Shown here: positions 59,235-64,000 of the stretch, in pieces | Layout: each line of letters begins with the position of its first letter | Numbering within the stretch: the first letter of the stretch is position 1 | NCBI GenBank assembly: GCA_008973525.1 | Contig: WACJ01000118.1 | Coordinates: 558,001-622,000 of the forward strand | Direction: 5' to 3' | Length of the DNA stretch: 64,000 bases | From: Stenopsyche tienmushanensis | Taxonomy: Eukaryota > Arthropoda > Insecta > Trichoptera > Stenopsychidae | Program-made: the position numbers and the translations under genes | The notes under the pieces: model-generated | What the model saw: the letters and a program-made list of their open reading frames with translations, nothing else | Databases searched by the model: none | Told to the model about the DNA's origin: nothing

Positions 59235-62200
59235 GCTGTTTAAATAGACAAGCCGGAGTATTCAATTATCCGAAGACTGTTCGGAGCATCTTTCACTTTG
59301 AATACCTCGTATAATCCGATAATAATCGTTATAGTTATGTAATTACGAAGCCTTTCAATTATAATCAGCCATCTAATGGAAACCATCACTTCGGAGAATC
59401 CACTAACTTCGGCGGTATTAATTAAAATCCAATGTATACACACAAATCCGGAATCTTCAAACCGCATTGTCCGGGCGGCAGGCAGAATGGAAAGTAGGGA
59501 AAAAATAAATAAATAGAAGGAACCTGAAATGGGGAATAAAAAAAGCGATTTTACATGTGCGAGAGAGGACGAAATCCGGCGTCACACCCGTGTGTCGGAG
59601 AAGGACGCTCACCGTTTGTACGGTGCGACCGAATCTCAAGAATCCGTGACAAATTTAGATCGCATGTCAGAGAGCATGCCGCTATTTATATTTTTTAATC
59701 TATATCAGGGGTATGAACCTTGTGGTTCAAGAGCCATAAAAATTCCCCCCCAAAGCCATAACATATTTATTTTTTCAACATATAAAATATATTATATCAA
59801 AAGCGAGCAATCTTAAGTGCATTTTTTATATTTTATTAAACGGCACAAAAGTATCAAATACATGAGGACTTATATAACTAGAATTATTCGCATTATGTTA
59901 CAATTTATCAGTGCATGCTATCGACGACAAGTGTTGACGTATGGACGTGATACATTGCAAATTAACTTATAAATACACTAAAAAAGGTATACAAAACCGA
60001 TAAGATAGAGCGTTAGATTTTGGACTTTCATTATTCAGACTGTGGACTTTTCTTAAAAAAAAATCTCCCATTAAGATCAACTACATCCGTTTATGATTAT
60101 CTATAAGAACCGATTTATAGATGATTCTAATCTTCAAGCTTTTATTCCAGTGTTCTAAAATTAACCCTTGTTAAAGCAATATTTTAAATGAATATTATTA
60201 TCTATTAAATATCATCATTAATGATTATCAAATATTTCTTCACTCGAAATCTTCAAAATATTGGAATATTTCAAGCAGAACTAAATTATTCGCGTTCAAA
60301 TAGGATAAACATTGTTTTTACATGACATTGATTACTCAAACGTTTCTATGTAAATACAAATGACCAGCATTATGGTACACATGTTGTATCATGCGTAATT
60401 TTAATATGAAGAAGCTCTATAAAAGCTCTATTGATAGATCACAAATAAATCCATATTCCAAATAAATGCGAAAAGTAAATATATTTCAATGCTGAAAAAT
60501 AGAATAGAACGAAAAATGCATTAACGTGATACAAATCCAATTTGAATTTTTTAATGGAAACGTACAAAAAGTACATTCATTGATGAAAATATATAAGTCT
60601 GATGGACTCCAAGCTATTGAATGTTAATGACACGCAATTTAGAGGAAATAGTGCAGATTGCCGTAGTTTTGAAAATGTTCATAGTGTTATTTTGGACCGC
60701 TGGATAAACCACTAGATTACCGTCAAGAAAACCACAATATATATTACAGTTATTGCTTTTCATTTAATTTCTGGCCGTTTGAATATTGTTTTGGCGGTTT
60801 TGATGAATGCGTTTGAGTTTGATCGATGTGGTACTGTGTAACATCAATTATGTTTCTTTTATGTTATAAAAAAGAGGGCTGACGACCTCTGTGTTAAATC
60901 GATGGATGCTAAACAGCTCTGAAATTCCCATCTCGATACAATGGAATTATTTCTAAATCTAGAGGAAAAATGGCTCCAGTAATCGCAGCAAAGTCCAAGT
61001 TCATGAATGAAATCCTAACAATGTGGAGCTATTAAAGATACTCGGCGTCGGTAATTAGAATGTTCGTGACTTTAAACGGTTTTTTACCCATTTTTTTTCC
61101 TTCCTCTTGGCATTCGCTCCTTTTTTAATCGAAATTCGTCGTGCACAACGTTTTCACGCCACTAAATTGAGGCATTGTCATCGACGATGAAACATATCAT
61201 CGATGACGCTATCCCAAATTGAAAAACTAAAACTACACAGCTCAAGGACGTCAATAAACACACTGTGACACGTACGCCATCATGGCGTTAATCGAATCCG
61301 ATGTAATTGAAAAATTTGTTTCGTGTTTTGCATATGGGATTCGATTGAGCGCCGCTTGCTGAATAACGAACGACGCAATTACGAGTCCATTATTTGCCGA
61401 TAATGAAGAAATTGAACAACAATTAATAATTACAAAAAATAATGTTCACGAGTCGCTGGTTTCGCATCCATGCAGTGATAATAGTGGAGAGATGAAATAC
61501 GTTGTTTTAATGTTCATTCATTATCCAACTTTCATTGATAATACAATTTAATTCATTTTGACAAAACACAGTGTGATTGGTTCAGTAGCGGCTCGTGACT
61601 TAAATTAAAAGCTTAATTAGTATTTTTATTTTTTAATTAATTGATAATCCCTTTTTATTGCTATTCATCCTTAAATATTTCTAGTAAATTTATAATAAGT
61701 ATAAAATACCAGCGTTAATGCAAACAACAGCCATCCAAACTTCTCAAGTGTCATGTTGAAGAACACTTCCTAGAAGACTCCCTATAATCCCAAATGAGTC
61801 TCAAAAGACAAGATCTTATTATAAAGACATTTAACACCAAATCTTTAAATGAAAAGATTATAGATTATAATATTAGACGGTTGGCAAAATAATTGCAGTT
61901 TTTTTTTTTTCAATTACGAGTTTGTGTCATTGTCATTACTGAAATACCGCACACAATAATTCGAGATTCTCTTATCATATATTATAGAAGCTCTTTGGCA
62001 TGAATTCTACGAGCGAAAATTGCTCCATCATCCTAAAAATACAGTTGCCATGACAAATCCAGCAGAATGCTAGTACTTCTATTGTATTGCATCCGATCTC
62101 CACTCAAGATCTAATTAATAGATCTCTTATCACTAATCGCTAGATAAAATTTCCTTACATTTGTAATTTCGCAAAAATGTTATAATATGCATGCATTCCA

Positions 62201-64000
62201 ATAGCAAAAGCCTTTTATAAATAAGTACAGCTACAAGTTATATTGATGGAACATTCGTCTGATGTCCTCATGTAAAGAAGTTAATGTATAATATTTAGTT
62301 TTTTATGAATAACATTCCAAACTGATTTAACTAATATGCATAATTTTTTTGCTATTAGGGACACTTTATAAGAAAGTTAAATGTTCCATTTTTTTGTATA
62401 TTTTTTCAAAAATCCTCGCACACTAAATAGATAGATTATGGAATATTTTTTCACATTAATTTTTATTTATGTGAAAAATATTGTCATATCTTCTTTTGGT
62501 GGTAACACTTAGATTGTTCAAAAACGTTTAAATAAAAACTCATTAAAATAAATTTGAAAATATGAAGTCATCGATCAATTCAAACTGTAAAAAATGTTCG
62601 AGCAAAAGAATCAGTGCACTGATCAACTATAAATGAAGTATGAACTCCACGTCCGGTAATACGTTTTTAAGCGAAATACTTGAAAAATGACTCGCTCACC
62701 CAACAAAAGACCGCAAAATCACAATTAATCTTCCAGCTCTGTGAAAAATTATGACTCGGTTCAAGGCCAGCCGTCGATGAGATCTCGCAGAGATATTTGT
62801 CATCTATGAGTCGCATCGGCCGCCGTTTCAAGTCATTAAATCACACAATAGCCACAAAAACGCTCATAATGTCATATCTTTTATTGCCGGCACATTTTCG
62901 TTTTCACGGAGCGTACCCGAGGACAAATTTCGTTGTGTAATTACGGTTTTTTTAATTGCGTCACGTACGTCCGACGCAGAACATGACGTAAACGAAGGAG
63001 AGACAATGACGATGATAATGGGGAAGAGTGGCTAATTTGGGAGCGCGTTTTGTCACCTCTTCTTGTGCGTAGAAATACGCACTCTGAGACGAGCCTGCAG
63101 AGCATGTTTTTCCTCTGCGAGGCCAAAGCAGAGAAAGAATGATTAATGGGGGCCCTATTTTAATATCCGATATTCGAAAGAATCTATTGTTGGGACCCTT
63201 GTGATTTTTCCGAAGGGATTTTAAGAGTGCGCGATTATGTAATCTGTTAGACCTCGATGGCGATGAATAATAAAACGGGCAACTTTTCGATTTTTCGTCC
63301 GGTCGTACGCCAAACTTTTGAAACGCCAAATAAATAAAGTTTTTCATCTATTAGTATTGAGCCGTCAAACAAGATTCTAACTAGTTTTGAAATTATGTTT
63401 TTAACATATCAAAATTTTAAATGACATTTTTTTCTCGGAGTAGTTTGAAAGGCAAAAATTGAATTTGTAGGACCTCCAAGTCCACCGAAGTAGTTAATGA
63501 CTTTCCCATATTTTAATTTATTTAGCCTTTATACGATAAATTGAGTTTGACTTCTCGAAAACAAAATTCATTTCTCACTCATTGTTATTCAGAGTTCAAT
63601 GTAATCAAAAATTTTACGGTTTTAGATTTTCATTTTTATACTTCGAGTAACAAGAAAGAACAATAAATGCTTTTTTTGGGGAAAAATAAACAGAATTGTA
63701 TAGTAATATTAAATGCCACGTGCCGCTCAGTGATATAAAAGAACTAGAGAGAGAGATGGAAGATATAGCGCCAAAATAATAATCATAATTGGTTTACGCA
63801 CACAGGTCCTTGATTAGTGTATATAAAAATGAATTATTATAATTAAAAATCAATCTGGAATAAAATTATTATTTTATAAATCTCGGTACATAAACTAATT
63901 TACTCTAATTTTTCACAAACCAATAACCTTTCACAGTCCGGGTGCATGCTTTTCTTCTGAACTATATATGCATGTATTAGGTCAAAATAAAACGTTAATA
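59235..64000. other. Gene-free interval
   Basis: No supported gene in about 4.8 kb. CAGGGGTATGAACCTTGTGG at 59706 resembles a solitary hAT terminus, but no partner end was found. A copy of the GCGTTTC/GGTACACATGTTGTATCAT dispersed repeat lies at about 60336-60394. The longest frame is 128 codons on the minus strand (62961-63347) in a GC-richer block and is unrecognised. Confidence 0.5.

Noticed and set aside
59706..59740. CAGGGG...AACCTTGTGG, like a hAT terminus
   Set aside because: No matching opposite end or target duplication was found, so it is noted only as a possible solitary end.
62961..63347. 128-codon minus-strand frame
   Set aside because: No recognisable domain, and a second overlapping frame on the same strand suggests a chance effect of composition.

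Overview
This is a eukaryotic, AT-rich, gene-poor window. The transposon mix points to an arthropod, most likely an insect: a piggyBac element with an intact transposase, a mariner (DD34D) relic, an R1-clade LINE relic, tRNA-like SINE copies and several families of small non-autonomous DNA transposons. The order cannot be fixed from this sequence. No host protein-coding exon, tRNA, rRNA, snRNA or familiar microRNA could be supported on either strand. The window is best read as intergenic sequence or the inside of very long introns.

Layout. Positions 1-6190 are mostly anonymous non-coding DNA, with a TTAA-type miniature element near 200, a perfect short hairpin at 1465-1494 and a non-autonomous hAT element at 3608-4142 with exact 8-bp target duplications. 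Positions 6192-9208 hold the main object: a complete piggyBac element (TTAA / 12-bp terminal repeats / TTAA) with an uninterrupted 551-codon transposase on the minus strand. Two hAT miniature elements in opposite orientation sit between the transposase 3' end and the left terminus. Just to its right are a reversed SINE fragment and a 114-bp TTAA miniature element.

From 9.6 to 41 kb the DNA is mostly featureless. It carries a SINE (16.6 kb), a mariner pseudogene (18.5-19.3 kb), two copies of a pogo/Tigger-like repeat (24.8 and 38.7 kb), a tiny mariner-type MITE (29.8 kb) and a tandem 121-bp repeat (31.7 kb). An R1-clade reverse transcriptase relic lies at 41.1-42.15 kb. From 44 to 60 kb there are a hAT MITE, a second tiny mariner-type MITE, two further copies of the 3608 hAT family, a second SINE, a 343-bp TTAA element, and two diverged copies of an unidentified repeat that looks as if it derives from a coding sequence (46.2 and 51.8 kb).

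How it fits together: there are no cooperating host genes. The only apparently functional gene is the piggyBac transposase, which would act on its own terminal repeats. The TTAA miniature elements have different termini, so they probably belong to other piggyBac families. Everything else is decayed mobile DNA in an otherwise anonymous background. All family assignments rest on motif and terminus recognition by eye, without database searches.
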